Assembly (NCBI RefSeq): GCF_009905375.1
Contig: NC_133653.1
Span: 58,044,673 to 58,108,672 of the forward strand
Origin: Apium graveolens
Lineage: Eukaryota; Streptophyta; Magnoliopsida; Apiales; Apiaceae
Direction of reading: 5' to 3'
Length of the DNA: 64,000 nucleotides
Shown: piece by piece, positions 34,557 through 45,777 of the stretch
Layout: each line of letters opens with the position of its first letter
How positions within the stretch are numbered: position 1 is the first letter of the stretch
The notes under the pieces: generated by a model
What the model saw: the letters and a program-made list of their open reading frames with translations, nothing else
Told to the model about the DNA's origin: nothing
Database searches by the model: none
Made by a program: the position numbers and the translations under genes

Positions 34557-36920
34557 ATGTCTGAATAAGCAGAAAATCCAACCAAGCCCGCCAAAACTGA
34601 AGAAACTCCAAAGACTCAAACCCATAGTCGATATGAGACTATCAGGGTTCCCATGCTGAGACCTTCTGAGTATCCCATATGGAAAGTAAAGATGGCTATG
34701 TTTCTGGAAGCTACAGATCCAAAATACCTTGACAGAATTTACGAAGGACCGCATAAGCCAACTAAGCTCTCTGTTGTAGTTGGAGATCAGCCAGCAAAGA
34801 CCATACCAAAGGAGAAAAGTGAATACACAGCTGAAGATATCTCATTTATTGCCAAGGATGCAAAGGTAAGGCATTTGTTGCATAGTGCCATTGATAATGT
34901 CATGTCAAATAGGGTAATTCAATGCAAGACTGCAAAGAAGATATAGGATGCTTTGGAGACAAGGTGTCAGGGAACTGATGCAATCAAGAAAAACAGGAGG
35001 ACTATACTCACTCAAGAGTATGAGCACTTTGACTCAAAAAGTGATGAGTCATTAACTGACTTATATGACAGGTTTGGCAAATTTTTGAATGATCTATCAC
35101 TGGTGGACAAGGAATATGACATTGAAGATTCAAATCTAAAATTCCTTTTAGCTCTTCCTGAAAGTTGGGATTTGAAAGCTACTATTATAAGAGACAACTA
35201 TGCTCTTGATGAAACTACTCTTGATGAAATTTATGGAATGCTCAAGACTTATGAACTTGAGATGGATCAAAGAAGCAAGAGACATGGGAGAAAGTCAACG
35301 ACAGTTGCTCTTAATGCTGAGGAGGAATCCCCCAAAGTGGTTGTCTCAAAGAAAGGAAAAAGAAAGGCTCTCATCATAAAGTCTGATTCAGAATCATCAA
35401 GTTCTGATGATGATAATTCAGAAACTAAAAGTCTACCTGAAGTAGATGCTGATGAAGAGATGATGAAGTTGTGTGCTCTTATGGTGAAGGGTATCACAAA
35501 GATAGCCTACAGGAAATTCAGAAGGGGAAAGAAGTTTTCCTGGAAAGGTAGAAGTTCTGATAAGAAGGGCTTCAGAAAATCTGAAGGCAAAGGAGGAAAG
35601 TCTGACATAGGAGATTACTCAAATGTCAAATGCTATAACTATAGTGAGAAAGGCCACATATCTCCTGACTGCAAGAAAGGAAAGAGTGATAAAGGCAAGG
35701 CTCTTGTCACAAAGAAGAAAAACTGGACAGACACTTCAGATTCTGAAGATGAGGAGAACTATACCTTGATGGCAAATGCTGATAGCAGTTCTAATGCTGC
35801 TGAGTTAAAGGTACCTCATACAACTTATGCCTTTCATACTGATGATATTACTGAGTTGAGATTATATCTTAAAACCATGTTTATTAGCTATAGATATCAA
35901 ACTTTAACATGTGAAAGATTAACTTCTGAAAATCTTGCTTTTAAAAAAAGGAATGATTATTTAGAAAAATAGTTAGTTATGTTCCATCAAACTCAGAAGG
36001 ATAGAGATGATGCTTTCTATGTTAGAGATGAAGTGCTAAAAATGATTAAATCTCTAAAAACTGAGTTAGAAAAGGAGAGAGAGATTATCAGGACTTAGAC
36101 TAACTCTGGAAGAACAACTCAAGATATACTAAGTAGTGGGAACTGGAAAGAGGGCTTAGGTTATGGAGATGAGAAAAGTGAAAAAGGAACTGAACAAGTT
36201 AAGCAAATTATTGTTAAACATACTACTAAGCCAAAGGTAAATCCTGTTAAATTTATAGCTAAAACTGTAAAGTCTAATTCTGAAAAGATGAAAGATATTG
36301 AGATAGAATTGATAGCAGAGTCAACTTCTGACAAATTAGAACAGGATAAACCAACTGAAGTTAACTTAGGCTTAATGACAAAGAAGCAGCTTAAATATAA
36401 GCTGAAAGAGATTACCAGTATAAACAAGGTAAAGGTAGCTAGGAAAAATAGGAATGGAAAGGAAGGTGTGAATAAAAGCAACAATTATATACCTGTTCCT
36501 AATGCTCCTAGAAAGAAATGCTATAACTGTGGAAATTCTAACCATCTGGTTTCTTTTTGCAGGAAGAATAAGAATATAAACTCCTTATTTTTTAAGTCAG
36601 GAGTTAAGAGTCAGTCTGTTAGGTTTAAGCCACAAAATCCTTGTTTTTATTGTGGTAGTATATGATATTCCATTTATACTTGTAAGGAATATTATAGTTT
36701 GTACTATGATTATTATCGGATAAAACCTTCTTTGAAGAAAGTTGCTTTAATTCCTTCTAGTGTAAAGTATGATGCAAAGTCTGATACTGTTAATACTGAT
36801 AAGAAAAATGTTAGCATAAACTCTGATGATAAATCCGCTGCAAATGTTAACAAACTTAAAAAGGCCAAAGGATCCAAGAAAGTCTGGGTCCTTAAAACAA
36901 ACCATCAGTGGTCTTTGTGA
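34557..36920 (+). pseudogene. Copia-B gag, broken
   Basis: ATG at 34557 with a stop at codon 4, then a capsid region in the same frame (YPIWKVKMAMFLEATD, QCKTAKKI, TQEYEHFDSKSDES, LYGMLKTYELEMDQ). The first zinc knuckle reads CYNYSEKGHISPDC (~35630), with the second Cys changed to Tyr. A coiled-coil part follows (LTSENLAFKKRNDYLEK, ~35920), then a Lys-rich helix, a second CCHC-like CYNCGNSNHLVSFC (~36520) and a CFYCGS remnant. In-frame stops at 34566, ~34944, ~35970, ~36097, ~36663 and 36918. One stop, at the end of NCKTAKKI-like sequence, sits where Copia-A has Trp. The architecture matches the Copia-A gag. Confidence 0.87.
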
Positions 36921-38574
36921 TTGCATGGCAACATGAAGAACATCCTAGTTCTGTACAGTGGATGTTTAGGACATATGACTGGAAATAAAGCCCTGCTATC
37001 AGACTTTGTGGAGAAAGCTGGCCCAGGAGTTTCTTATGGAGATGGCAACATTGGAAAAACTCTGGGATATGGCAAGATCAATCTTGGGAATGTCATCATT
37101 GAATTAGTAGCTCTTATTTCAGGACTTAAACACAATCTGTTGAGTATAAGTCAAATCTGTGACAGAGGTTATCATGTGGATTTTTTTGAAGAACACTGTG
37201 AAGTTATAAGTAATTCTACAGGAAAAGTGGTTCTGAAAGGATACAAGCATGGTAACATTTATGAAGCTAGACTTTCAACAAATACTGATAGTTCTGCAAT
37301 CTGTCTGTTGAGTAGAGCAGCAATTGAAGAAAGCTGGAATTGGCACAAGAAACTCTCTCATTTAAATTTCAACAATATAAATGAACTAGTCCAGAAAGAT
37401 CTTGTGAGAGGACTGCCAAAAATCAGTATTTGCTCCTGATGGCCTTTGTGATTCTTGTCAGAAGGCTAAACAAAGGAAATCCTCATTCAAGAGCAAGACT
37501 GAATCATCAATTCTTGAGCCTTATCACCTTCTACATGTTGATCTATTTGGTCCAGTAAATGTCATGTCTATTGCGAAGAAGAAATATGCTATGGTCATAG
37601 TGGATGAGTTCACCAGATACACATGGGTGTATTTCTTGCACAAGAAGACTGAAACAACATCTACTCTAACTGATCATGTCAAACAGCTGGATAAATTGAT
37701 CAAAGATTCTGTTAAAATAATAAGGAGTGATAATGGCACTGAGTTCAAGAATTTAATCATGGAAGAGTTCTACAAAGATCATGGAATCAAACATGAATTT
37801 TCTGCACCTGGAACTCCACAACAAAATGGAGTTGTAGAAAGAAAGAACAGGACTCTCATTGAAGATGCATGAACAATGCTTGATGATGCAAAGCTACCAT
37901 CCTATTTTTGGGTTGAAGCTGTGCAGACTGCTTGTTTCATACAAAATGCTACACTTATAAACAAGCATGGAAAAATACCATATGAGATGGTGAAGAAAAA
38001 GAAGCCAAATCTGAAATACTTTCATGTATTTGGTTACAAGTGTTTTGTTCTTAAGACTCATCCTGAACAGCTGTCAAAATTTGATCTAAAAGCTGATGAA
38101 GGAATTTTTATTGGATATCCACTTTCCACAAAAGCCTTCAGAGTCTATAATTTAAGAACAAGAGTTGTCATGGAATCTATCAATGTCTCTTTTGATGATA
38201 AGAAGATTACTGGACTTGAAGATTTTGATGATCATTGTCAGCTGAGATTTGAGAATGAAGATTTAAATTCTGATTCTGGAAATTCTGATGACTTAAATCC
38301 TGATCCTGTAAGTTCTGATGGATTAAGTTCTGATGTCGTTGAAACTGTGGTAACAACTCCAAAGGAAAATACACCTGTCCAGGGGGAGCAAGCTGAAGAA
38401 CCTACCATATCTCAAGACTCTCGAGAAGCATCAGAACCTGTCACTGGCTCTTCAAATTCTGATGAGCCAAATTCTGATAATTCTGGAAGCTCTGATTCTT
38501 CAACTCCTAAAAAATCAAACTCAAATTCTGAAGTCTCTGAGAACATAACTATAGGGGGCATCAGAAAATGCTGA
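36921..38574 (+). pseudogene. Copia-B pol: protease, GAG-pre-integrase, integrase
   Basis: The protease active site reads YSGCLGHMTG at 36954. The catalytic Asp is Tyr, so the protease is dead. The GAG-pre-integrase segment (HLNFNNINELVQ, CDSCQKAKQ) spans ~37360-37480, with a frameshift at ~37430. The integrase core keeps HVDLFGP, RSDNGTEF and PQQNGVVERKNR. A TGA at 37870 interrupts it where Copia-A has Arg, a C-to-T change at a CpG. The acidic linker to the RT (38220-38570) is built largely of Ser-Asp codons from TTCTGAT repeats. A second frameshift is at ~38570. Confidence 0.88.
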
Positions 38575-40288
38575 TGGAGACAACATGGATCATGGGGGAG
38601 GATCCAGTTCTAGAGATCAACTTTCATCTGCAAGGAAGTGGACTAAAGCATACACACCTGGTTTAATCATTGGAGATCCTGAAGCAGGTGTTAGAACTAG
38701 AACTGCAACTTCAAATGAATGTCTCTATCATTCCTTTCTATCTCAAACTGAACCAAAGAAAGTGGAAGAAGCTCTTCAATATGCTGATTGGGTACACGTA
38801 ATGTAGGAAGAGTTAAATGAATTTGAAAGAAATAAAGTCTGGACCCTAGTGCCAAGACCAAAGAACAGATCAGTTGTTGGTACGAAATGGGTGTTCATAA
38901 ACAAAACTGACAGTGATGGCATAATTACAAGGAATAAAGCAAGACTGGTTGCTAAAGGCTACTCTCAACAGGAGGGTATTGATTATGATGAAACATTTGC
39001 ACCAGTTGCTAGATTAGAAGTCATAAGGATCTTTTTGGCTTATGCTGCTCACAAGAAGTTTAAAGTCTTTCAAATGGATGTGAAAAGTGCTTTTCCCAAT
39101 GGAGAATTGGAAGAGGAGGTATATGTCGAACAATCTCCAGGCTTTGTAGATCCTAAATTTCCCAATCATGTCTACAGGCTTGACAAAGCACTTTATGGCC
39201 TTAAGCAAGCTCCAAGAGCATGGTATGAGACTTTAGCTCAATTCCTTCTGGAAAGTGGATTTCACAGAGGCACAATTGACAAGACTTTATTCTACCTCAA
39301 CCATGGAAAGGACTTACTTTTGGTATAGATATATGTTGATGATATCATATTTGGTTATACTAATTCCAAATTTTGTGAGAAGTTTGCAAAGCTAATGCAG
39401 TCAAGATATCAAATGAGTATGATGGGAGAACTCAGCTATTTTCTGGGCCTTCAAGTCAAGCAAACTGAAGAAGGCACTTTTATCTGTCAATCCAAGTATA
39501 CCAGAAATTTACTAAAGAAATTTGGAATGCAAGATTATTCAACTGCATCCACTCCCATGGCCACTGCCACCAAGTTAGATAATGATAATGGTAAATCAGT
39601 AGATATTACTAACTACAGAGGTATGATTGGCTCCTTACTCTATCTAACTGCAAGTAGACCTGATATCATGTATGCTACCTGTCTTTGTGCAAGATTTCAG
39701 GCTGATCCAAGGGAACCTTACTTATTAGCTGTGAAAAGAATTTTCAAGTACCATAAGGGTACAGCTGATCTAGGATTGTGGTATCCTAGGGAATCGGATT
39801 TTAAGCAAATTGGTTACTCATATGCAGATTTTGCAGGATGCAAAATAGACAGGAAAAGCACTAGTGGAAGCTGCCAATTTCTTGGAGGCAGATTGGTTTC
39901 TTGGTTTAGCAAGAAACAAAAGTCAATTTCCACATCAACTGTAGAAGCAGAATATATTGTTGCAGGAAGCTGTTGTGCACAGATTCTTTGGATGAAGAAT
40001 CAGTTACTGGATTATGGGTTAGAATTTTCTAAAATCCCTATTTACTGTGATAATCAAAGTGCTATTGCTATGACAGGTAATCCAGTTCAACACTTAATGA
40101 CAAAGCACATCAGCATTAGGTACCATTTCATAAGGGAACATGTGGATGAAAGTACAGCGGAATTGCATTTTGTTCCAACAGATCAACAGCTAGCATATAT
40201 CTTCAGAAAACCATTATGTGAAGCTACTTTTATAAGATTGGTAAATGAACTTGTAATGGTTTCAGGTTCTTTCTCTAAATCTGCCTAG
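38575..40288 (+). pseudogene. Copia-B pol: reverse transcriptase and RNase H
   Basis: The RT runs from a segment near 38640 (KWTKAYTPGLIIGDPEAGV) through [36 protein letters not shown] and [14 protein letters not shown] to YVDD at 39332-39343. Stops occur at 38804 and at 39326-39328, the latter two codons before YVDD. The RNase H holds GYSYADFAG (the second catalytic-region Asp of the usual SDAD is Tyr), RKSTSGSCQFLGG and LMTKHISIRYHF. It ends at the stop 40286-40288. The later half (39395-40288) is open. Confidence 0.88.
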
Positions 40289-41667
40289 TTTTTGTTCTCA
40301 TGCATCTGACTTTATGATCAGTGTTTACAGATTGTATTATCTATATGTAATCTGTGCTTAATTTGAAAATTCATTAAATGCTGATTGTTATCTGATGTAG
40401 ATTTATATACTCTGGTAAGTGTTTTGAATGTTCTGTGACTATTCAATCCAATGAGGATAACTGTGCTAGATGCTGACCTAATAGTCTTTAACATACTAGA
40501 AAACCCATGTTTGAATTAGTTGTTTATGTGGAAACTCATTAACACAAGCAGATTCTGATATTGAGTTTAGTCAAGTTTACTTTGTGTATCTTATTACTAA
40601 GTCACAAACTAGATTCTTTTTTCTTATCTGTCAAATTCCGATGTCAGTAAATATTAAGAATGAAGTTAGTGTTGATAAACCTCACTTATCAAAAGAAAAG
40701 AAAAGAATAAAAGTCAGGTACTCCTTTGATATCTAGAGTAAAAATGTGGAAGGGAAGACCCAAATGCATTGCTGGTATTAAGTAATATGCATTAGAAAAG
40801 CAAAAAAAAATCTTGGTGACTTTTCACACTCTATGATTACTGGAGAAATACTCTGATAACAGCATAAATTCTGATAAGCAGTCGTGACTCACTTACACTG
40901 AGAAGCCACTGTAAAAAAGAATTAAAAAAGATGCATAAAATGAGCACAAATAGTTGAGGTGGATTCTTGCATAAATTTGTTCTATAGTAGACATCATGAC
41001 TGATGACAGATTTTAAGCATTTTTCTGAGTTATGCCTTATTTCTAAGATGTATTGAAGTTGATCAGACTTTAATCTTTATCTGATATTTTGCTGAATGCA
41101 CACACTTTCACTCCATATGAATGATGAAAATTACTGTGGTGATTAAGTTGTTTTTGACAAACAGTTAAGTGTCATTTGAATAAATTCTGAGGACAAGTTA
41201 TGATGGAAGTTCTGATGATTAAACTCTGAAGAAAACAAGCCAGTATTTGTATGAAGAATCACAGAAAAAGATATTCACTTTTTGAGTACAGAAGCCATAT
41301 TCTCATGACTGTTAAAATCTAATATAAGTTAAGTTCTGATATTAAATCCTGATGTAATCTTTTATGCTTACGTGACATTTTTCTTTACTTGACTTATATG
41401 TGGCAAAATCTGAAACAGCCATATTTAAATCAGAATAAATTTGGGTGAGATAAAAACAGTCATAATCATTATGGGTTAGTGGTTAACGTGTATGTCTTGA
41501 AAAACTACACGTGCACAGTAATTGTTAATTATTTCCCATGCCCATTAACTCTTGCTTTAGATCTTTTACTGACTGTTATTATTACACATCGGTCTAGGGA
41601 GACGAGGCATCATTATTTTTACTTGTAATTGTTAAACAGTCCTCGCGTCCCTTGGTATTCAATTGGC
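40289..41667 (+). other. Copia-B linker between pol and the third ORF
   Basis: No ORF of note. TTCTGAT-type motifs occur repeatedly (for example 40858, 40870, 41207, 41335). The last ~230 bp (41440-41667) are conserved with Copia-C (minus 2666-2862), although they do not code. This is consistent with a promoter region. Confidence 0.6.
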
Positions 41668-41675
41668 TATTTAAA
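41668..41675 (+). promoter_or_regulatory. TATA-like box before the Copia-B third ORF
   Basis: TATTTAAA, 73 bp before the ATG at 41748, followed by a T/C-rich leader and AAAAATGG around the start codon. Copia-C has the same box in the same place and Copia-A has TATAAAA. Confidence 0.5.
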
Positions 41676-41747
41676 ACGACTATTCATCCCAGCATGAACA
41701 TTTTTTTTTCTCACAAACTCACTCTCTTTTTATTCTCATCAACAAAA

Positions 41748-41855
41748 ATGGTTCATTTCAACTTGTTCCTGAACTATGAAACTTTCAATATCGAGTTGAG
41801 TTGTGATGATTGGCAACAAGAGTGGCATGTCACCGCCGTTCCTGAAGAGCTCTAG
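41748..41855 (+). CDS. Short ORF upstream of the third ORF (Copia-B)
   Basis: 35 codons from ATG 41748 (MVHFNLFLNYETFNIELS) to a TAG. The context AAAAATGG favours initiation. The counterpart in Copia-C is shorter. The region after the stop stays moderately conserved in Copia-C, so the ORF may once have been longer, or it may be a first exon. No recognised domain. Confidence 0.4.
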   Translation: MVHFNLFLNYETFNIELSCDDWQQEWHVTAVPEEL

Positions 41856-42336
41856 AACTCAGTTCCACAAGAGGTTCACACAGACCTCTTATTCTTTTCG
41901 ATGGACTACCACCTCCATCTTGATCATTTGGAAGAGGAAAGGAGAGAAGCTCTTCGTCAGCAAGAACGGATCATCCGTCTTGCAGTGCTCTTCGTCAGCA
42001 GCAGAAGGAGTTATTCGATAGGTTTTCTTAGACTAGGACTAAGGCTGTTGATGTTAAGAATCTTAGAATAGGACTATCTTGTCATTTTTGCATGTAATTG
42101 ATAAATTCATGAAATGTACTCATCTGATATATTAATGAAATTTCTTTTAAATTGCAAGATTTGGTCTTTGTTTCTCAAATTATGTGACTGTGCATGTTTT
42201 AATTGCAATTTGTTAATCTTTACTTCATCGATTTTTAACTTTATCCTGTGATGAATGTTTTGATTCAATAACGGTTAATAATAAATTTTGATGATTTGAG
42301 GAAACAATTGAAGCACGAGTTCATGCATCTGAACCC
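41856..42336 (+). other. Spacer between short ORF and third ORF, possible intron
   Basis: About 480 bp, AT-rich, with blocks conserved in Copia-C (minus 2085-2340), such as TTGCATGTAATTGATAAAT and CAAATTATGTGACTGTGCATG. The conserved AT-rich sequence has a GTAATTGATAA donor-like site near 42095 and AG acceptor-like sites near 42300, which would suit an intron. Splicing cannot be shown from the sequence. Confidence 0.35.
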
Positions 42337-45030
42337 GTGATAATTGAAGCTAAGAATGTTACTTTTCAGAAAGAGAAAATAACTCAAAGTTCTGATACTT
42401 TGAAAATGAAATCTGTAAATTCTGATGCTGTTGAAGCAACTCCTTCATTGGCAAGGAGATTGAAGAAAATGAAGGCTATGAGGTATTTGGCTAAGGCTAT
42501 ATCAGAAGATACTGAAGAAGCTGAGAAAGGGGATCAGGAATCTCTGATCTCACAAGAACCAATTATCATTGAAGCCCTTCCAGCTCAAGCCAAAGACACT
42601 GCTAATGACACAATTTTTACCCCTCTTGTCTCTCCTATTAAAGCTACAGATGGTGCTAAAGAACAAACTAACGATTCTGAAATAGATATTCATAATTTGA
42701 ATATACCTGAAGTTCTTTATCTGGAAGCTCCATCTACATCAAAGACACCAGCTCTGGAGATAAATTCTGTTGATCAGAATTTAGATGATGTTATTCCTGA
42801 ATCTCCAGTTGCTTCACACACTGTTGAGCTATTAGAATAGAATGAGTCTTCCTCAAGTTCTAATGACAGTATTTCTGTTGAGACTCCAGTACCTACTCTG
42901 GGCAAGGAAGAATTGGTGAAGAAATTTGTTGAAAAGGAAGCACCTATTCCTTGGGAGGATACTCACAGAAGTGTTGAGTGGACCAAGAAGTGGAATGAAT
43001 CAGATTTTATTCCATGTTCTAAAGTTCTGACAGAGCATATTGCAAAAGCTGATGAGTTGCTCACAAATGCTAATTTTAAGACACAACTCAAGATCACAGC
43101 TCTGTCTACAAAACATCTTCAAGGTCTACATACTTCTACTCATGAAAAGGTTGATACACTCAGGGAACATGCTAATAAGTTCAATCTACAGATCAAGCTT
43201 GACAAGAACAGGTATATCAGACCTATTTCTGAAAAAGTTACAGCCATTGAGAAAACTCAAGAGAAGCAACAGGCCCAAATTACTAAGGTTCTGGTTAATC
43301 AAGCTTCTCAGAAAGCTCAAATGGATGAAATCCAATCTTCAGTTGAAGTTCTTCTTTCTCTCTTACTTCCTGATGTTGCCAAAAAGGGGGAGAAGGTAGT
43401 TAAGTCCAAATGCTCACCTACTCAAGAACTGAAGAAAAAGGATTATAAAGGTGATGACCAGGGAAACTCTGAAAAGAGCAGAGGTCAAAGAAAAGTTCAA
43501 GGAAAATCTTCTATTCAGAACAAGTCAAGTTCTGATGATGTGAATACTCAAAGACTGAAATCAAGTGGTGATAAGCAAAGTCTGATGTCAAGTTCTGATA
43601 TTCTGATTCAGTGAGGATCTGAAGACTCTCAGAAGTTTTTGCTAACTCTGAAGTTAAAGGGGAAGCAGACTACTGTTTATTACAAAGATCCTAAAATCCA
43701 GACACTTGATGAGGAGATAGCAAGAAGATTATTTTTGAAACATAATCCAGGAATGGATTTAGAAACTCTCAAGGAGGAAGAAGCTAAATTTGCTGCTAAG
43801 AAGACAAATCCTAAGTCTAAAGCTTCTGATGCAAAGAAACCTCCAAGGCCTAAGGAAAAAGGCATTGTGATCAATGAAAAGTCAAATTCTGAAACTTCAA
43901 AGTTCAAGACTAGATCACAGACTGTGAGTGATCCCAAAGACAAAGGGAAAGAAAAAAATTATGAACCAACCAAGTCATTGGACTTGAAAACTTCTCAAGA
44001 TCTGATGAAACCAGTGTGTAAAATGGTTCAAGTAACTGATGATGATCTTGTTGAAGATGAAACTGTTCAAATTCTGAAAAGAAGAAAGATAAATGAAGAT
44101 TCTAAAACAACCTCTGACACTGCTCAAGTTGTTGTTCAAAATAAAGGACAAGAAGGTATAGAAGAAACAACAAATTCTGATCAAGCTATCAAGACATCAA
44201 CTACTGACAATGCTCAAGTTGATTTGGATAAAATGACAATTGCTGATAAGAAGAAACTGTTATGGAAGAAAGCTAATCCAGTTGAACCAAAATCCAATCT
44301 CATGATTAATCAACTTGCTACATTTGGGTTGAAATCAAAGCAACCTAGAGATAGAGCTGGATTAGGTTCTAATGAAGAGAAGATTCAAATAGGAGTAAAG
44401 GTTACTCTAAGAGATCCTTTCATGTTGACAGACAAACCATATGAACAAATTAAATAAAGGCACCTTAACAAGGTGTTGTCTGCTCAAGTTGTGATAGATG
44501 CTCATGATAAGGAGAATCTGAAAGAGAAATTGATCTTATTTCTCAATGATGGAAGGACTTATAAATTAGCTGATACTGATGTATTAAAGAAGTCTATCAG
44601 AGAACTTCAATATATTCACTATCTTCTGGAAGTAAAATCTGATGTTACAAGAAGATGGTCAGAATACATTTTGAAGGCTATAAGAGATCTATTCAGAATC
44701 TCTGGTACAAAGACTTCTCATTACAGTCCAATGATTACTGAAGGTGATGGAAGAGAAATTCCTATGCTGGAGAATTCTGCTAAGGTGGAAGTTATTCTGA
44801 AAGGAAGATGCTTATGTTATAATGAAAACTCTTCACATCCTAAGGTTATCAGACTTGGTTATGGACTTGAAAGAACATCCATTCAAGCTCTCAGAACAGC
44901 CATTTATCAAATTGGTGATAGTAAAGAAGAAGAACTGATGCAGGTCAAAGCACAGTTAGCTGAAATTCTGAAGGAAGCTGAAGATAATCTGATAAATAAT
45001 TTTGTTAAGAATCATATGGATTCAGATTGA
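42337..45030 (+). pseudogene. Third ORF (post-pol, 'env-like') of Copia-B
   Basis: One frame of ~898 codons with three premature stops (42838, 43612 and 44455). In order: an acidic/Lys-rich N-terminus; PIPWEDTHRSVEWTKKW (~42945); ALSTKHLQG; a coiled coil (VTAIEKTQEKQQAQITKV, ~43240) with a short hydrophobic LLLSLLLP; Lys/Ser-rich stretches with many TTCTGAT codons; a block ADKKKLLWKK; and a C-terminal block (LILFLNDGRTYKL, YIHYLLEVKS, TRRWSEYIL) ending in a Glu-rich helix. No membrane segment is evident. Copia-C and Copia-D carry homologues, and Copia-A a diverged one. Function is unknown. Confidence 0.75.
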
Positions 45031-45162
45031 TTCAGTGATGTTGGTAAAGCTGGATGTTTTGTAAGTTGTAATTAATAGTCTTATTAAACTCTTATTGCAT
45101 TTGAACTTAAATGTTTTTGACATCATCAAATCTATTAACTTGTACATTCTTGCATAATTTAT

Positions 45163-45176
45163 AAGTTGGGGGAGAT
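45163..45176 (+). other. Copia-B polypurine tract
   Basis: AAGTTGGGGGAGAT lies directly before the 3' LTR at 45177. Confidence 0.87.
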
Positions 45177-45772
45177 TGTTGGATATATTTGAGATGTCAT
45201 GTCTAATATATTTCATGTTTAGTTTTCAGATCTTAACTAACAGGAAATATCAGTTCTTACTGGAATCAAGACTTACTGGAATTCTGGACTTAAGGATATC
45301 AGGACTTAGATTATCAGAAGATAATATCATAAGATGGATATCAAAACTTAAGTACTGGAGGACTGACGGTTAAGGAAGGAAGCTGATTTACAGGAAAGAA
45401 GATTGAGACTAATACAAAAAGAAGATATGCATGGAAAGAGTTAGAGGACTAGAAGAATTATATAAGACATCTGATTGATATATTTTAGGAGACGGAATTA
45501 TATTCCATATCAGTTAGAAGTTATCTTGTAACTGTGTGTCTATATAAACACGGACATAGGTTTACTCTAAAAGAGTTACGATCATCGAGAAGATCATATA
45601 TTGTAACCTAGCAGCTCTCGTGATATTTGTTCATCACTGAGAGAGAACAGTTCCATTGTAACAGAGTTTATTATATCGTATACATCTGTTTTCTGTTACT
45701 TGTGCTTAAAATCAATTTGATTGTATTCTACACTGTATTCAACCCCCTTCTACAGTGTTGCGTGACCTAACA
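45177..45772 (+). repeat. Copia-B 3' LTR
   Basis: 596 bp, paired with 33908-34503, with about 28 single-base differences and no net length change. TATATAAA at 45541-45548. Confidence 0.94.
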
Positions 45773-45777
45773 TAAGA

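Larger units (their letters stand above)
33908..45772 (+). mobile_element. Copia-B: SIRE/Maximus-type Copia, full length
   Basis: Plus-strand Copia, 11,865 bp, with two LTRs of equal length (596 bp). Flanks are TAAGC (33903-33907) and TAAGA (45773-45777), a duplication with one mismatch. Order: LTR, primer-binding site, gag, protease, integrase, RT, RNase H, linker, short ORF, long third ORF, polypurine tract, LTR. By hand count the LTRs differ at ~28 of 596 positions. All genes carry stops or frameshifts. A motif of the type AGTTCTGAT (or ATCAGRACTTA) recurs in LTRs, linkers and coding parts. Confidence 0.93.
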
